Assembly: GCA_964570585.1 (NCBI GenBank)
Contig: CAZMYR010000032.1
Coordinates: forward strand, 1-21,042
Origin: G020354945 sp964570585
GTDB lineage: Bacteria > Omnitrophota > Gorgyraeia > JABMRG01 > JAFGKX01
Reading direction: 5' to 3'
Length of the DNA: 21,042 nucleotides
Both the position numbers and the translations under genes were made by a program. Below are positions 20,240-21,042 of this stretch, piece after piece. The notes beneath the pieces were generated by a model. It ran no database searches and was not told the DNA's origin. It was given only the letters and a program-made list of their open reading frames with translations. Each line of letters starts with the position of its first letter. Position 1 is the stretch's first letter.

Positions 20240-21042
20240 ATGGCAGAGGAGTTAATATATCTTTATTGTTTCAGGGGAAAAACTAAAAGCCCCTCTTTCT
20301 CTACAAAAGGTATTGATGGGAAGGGAAAGGTCTTTAGCATCCATTACCGCGAATTAGAGGCAGTTGTAAGTAAGGTTTCCTCGGAGGAATTTGGGTCTGA
20401 AGAAGTCCAAAAAAAAGCCCAAGAAGGCCTCAAATGGATTAAAGAAAAAGGTGTTGTTCACGAAAGAGTTATAGAAGAGGCGATGAGAAAGGATGGTAAC
20501 ATTTTGAGTCTGATTCCAATGAGATTTGGGACTATCTTTAGAGAAGAGGCAAGATTAAAAGGAGTTTTAGACAAAGACTATTCCAAAATCAAGGAGGTTT
20601 TAGAGCGAATTCAAGGAAAACAGGAGTGGAGTGTAAAAGTATATCTAAAAGACAGGAAAAAATTTGAACATGCAATAAAAGAGAAAAACGAGGCAATAAA
20701 AGAAAAACAGAAAGAGATAGATTCATTAGATGAAGGGATGGCCTTTTTTATGGAAGAAGAACTAAAAGAGGTTATTTCCAAAGAAGCGGATAAAGAATTA
20801 AACAATATCGTAGAGATTCTTTTTGAAGGTTTAAAAAAGCACGCAGCAGACTCAGTCAAAAATAAGATTTTGGAAAAAGAGCTAACGGGAAGGCGAGAAC
20901 CTATGGTTTTAAATACCGCCTATTTGATTTCTGAAGAGAAGATAGAAGTTTTTAAGAAAGAGGTCGAGGATTTAAATCAAGAAATGCAGGCAAAAGGATT
21001 TTGCCTTGAATATAGTGGGCCCTGGCCTGCTTATAATTTTAC
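20240..21042 (+). CDS. gvpF: Gas vesicle protein GvpF/GvpL family, runs off the right edge
   Basis: ATG 20240 follows AAGGA. 267 codons are present and the frame is still open at the edge, but the end is near because the family-terminal GPWPAYNF is already reached. Marks: ELIYLYCFRGK, LEAVVSKVSSEEF, VVHERVIEEAM, ILSLIPMRFGTIF (Ile-Pro-Met in place of the usual Leu-Pro-Val), a long coiled-coil middle (KFEHAIKEKNEAIKEKQKEI) and REPMVLNTAYLI. It is more diverged from the copies at 18176 and 18941 than those are from each other, so it probably fills a distinct F or L role. Confidence 0.93.
   Translation, partial: MAEELIYLYCFRGKTKSPSFSTKGIDGKGKVFSIHYRELEAVVSKVSSEEFGSEEVQKKAQEGLKWIKEKGVVHERVIEEAMRKDGNILSLIPMRFGTIFREEARLKGVLDKDYSKIKEVLERIQGKQEWSVKVYLKDRKKFEHAIKEKNEAIKEKQKEIDSLDEGMAFFMEEELKEVISKEADKELNNIVEILFEGLKKHAADSVKNKILEKELTGRREPMVLNTAYLISEEKIEVFKKEVEDLNQEMQAKGFCLEYSGPWPAYNF

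Noticed and set aside
1..21042. CRISPR array, rRNA or complete tRNA gene
   Set aside because: No regularly spaced direct repeats, no rRNA-like stretch and no full cloverleaf found. Only the tRNA 3' fragment at 1318-1339 was seen.

Overview
This window carries most of a bacterial gas vesicle gene cluster together with what looks like its own sigma-54 control system. DNA is AT-rich, with close gene packing, frequent TAATG/ATGA couplings and strong GGAGG-type ribosome sites. A soluble NtrB/NtrC-type pair, RpoN, REP-like palindromes and an archaeal-looking CDC48/ArsA chaperone set suggest an uncultivated Gram-negative bacterium, perhaps Omnitrophota or another deep-branching candidate phylum. That assignment is a weak guess. 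A run of exactly 100 N (17998-18097) shows that this is a scaffolded assembly.

Left flank (1-1520): the end of an integrated element. It holds the tail of an excisionase-like HTH protein overlapped by a tyrosine recombinase. Next come a 22-nt stretch that fits the 3' end of a tRNA (candidate att site), a strong intrinsic terminator, and two tandem GTAG-led palindromes that look like RAYT-type REP elements.

Regulatory block (1521-8150): rpoN on the minus strand. A promoter-to-terminator unit that may be a small RNA, or an attenuated leader, lies next to it. Then on the plus strand come an IclR-type regulator, a small winged-helix protein, a PAS-PAS histidine kinase, a GYF_2-REC fusion protein, and a full NtrC-type activator with an intact GAFTGA loop.

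Gas vesicle block (8300-21042, all plus strand): it begins with a textbook -24/-12 promoter at 8304-8319. The genes in order are a receiver-only response regulator, a membrane protein of the MscS-associated TM_helix type, gvpA, three related coiled-coil proteins (9976, 10820, 11932) interleaved with a six-repeat CxxCxGxG protein, gvpN, an unrecognised basic protein, a second CxxCxGxG protein, a GvpH-like Hsp20, an ArsA/Get3-type ATPase, a CDC48-type double AAA+ ATPase, a 43-aa protein, a GvpF/L gene broken by the assembly gap, the tail of an unidentified gene, two complete GvpF/L, GvpG, GvpO and a fourth GvpF/L running off the window.

Working model (inference): the kinase and NtrC-type activator switch on RpoN-dependent transcription at 8304. 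GvpA is the shell protein, and the coiled-coil proteins may reinforce it as GvpC does elsewhere. GvpN, Hsp20, the ArsA-type ATPase, the CDC48-type ATPase and the zinc-finger proteins would handle aggregation-prone shell subunits. GvpF/L, G and O serve nucleation and assembly. Stem-loops directly after gvpA and before the first gvpF/L probably adjust relative expression along the operon.
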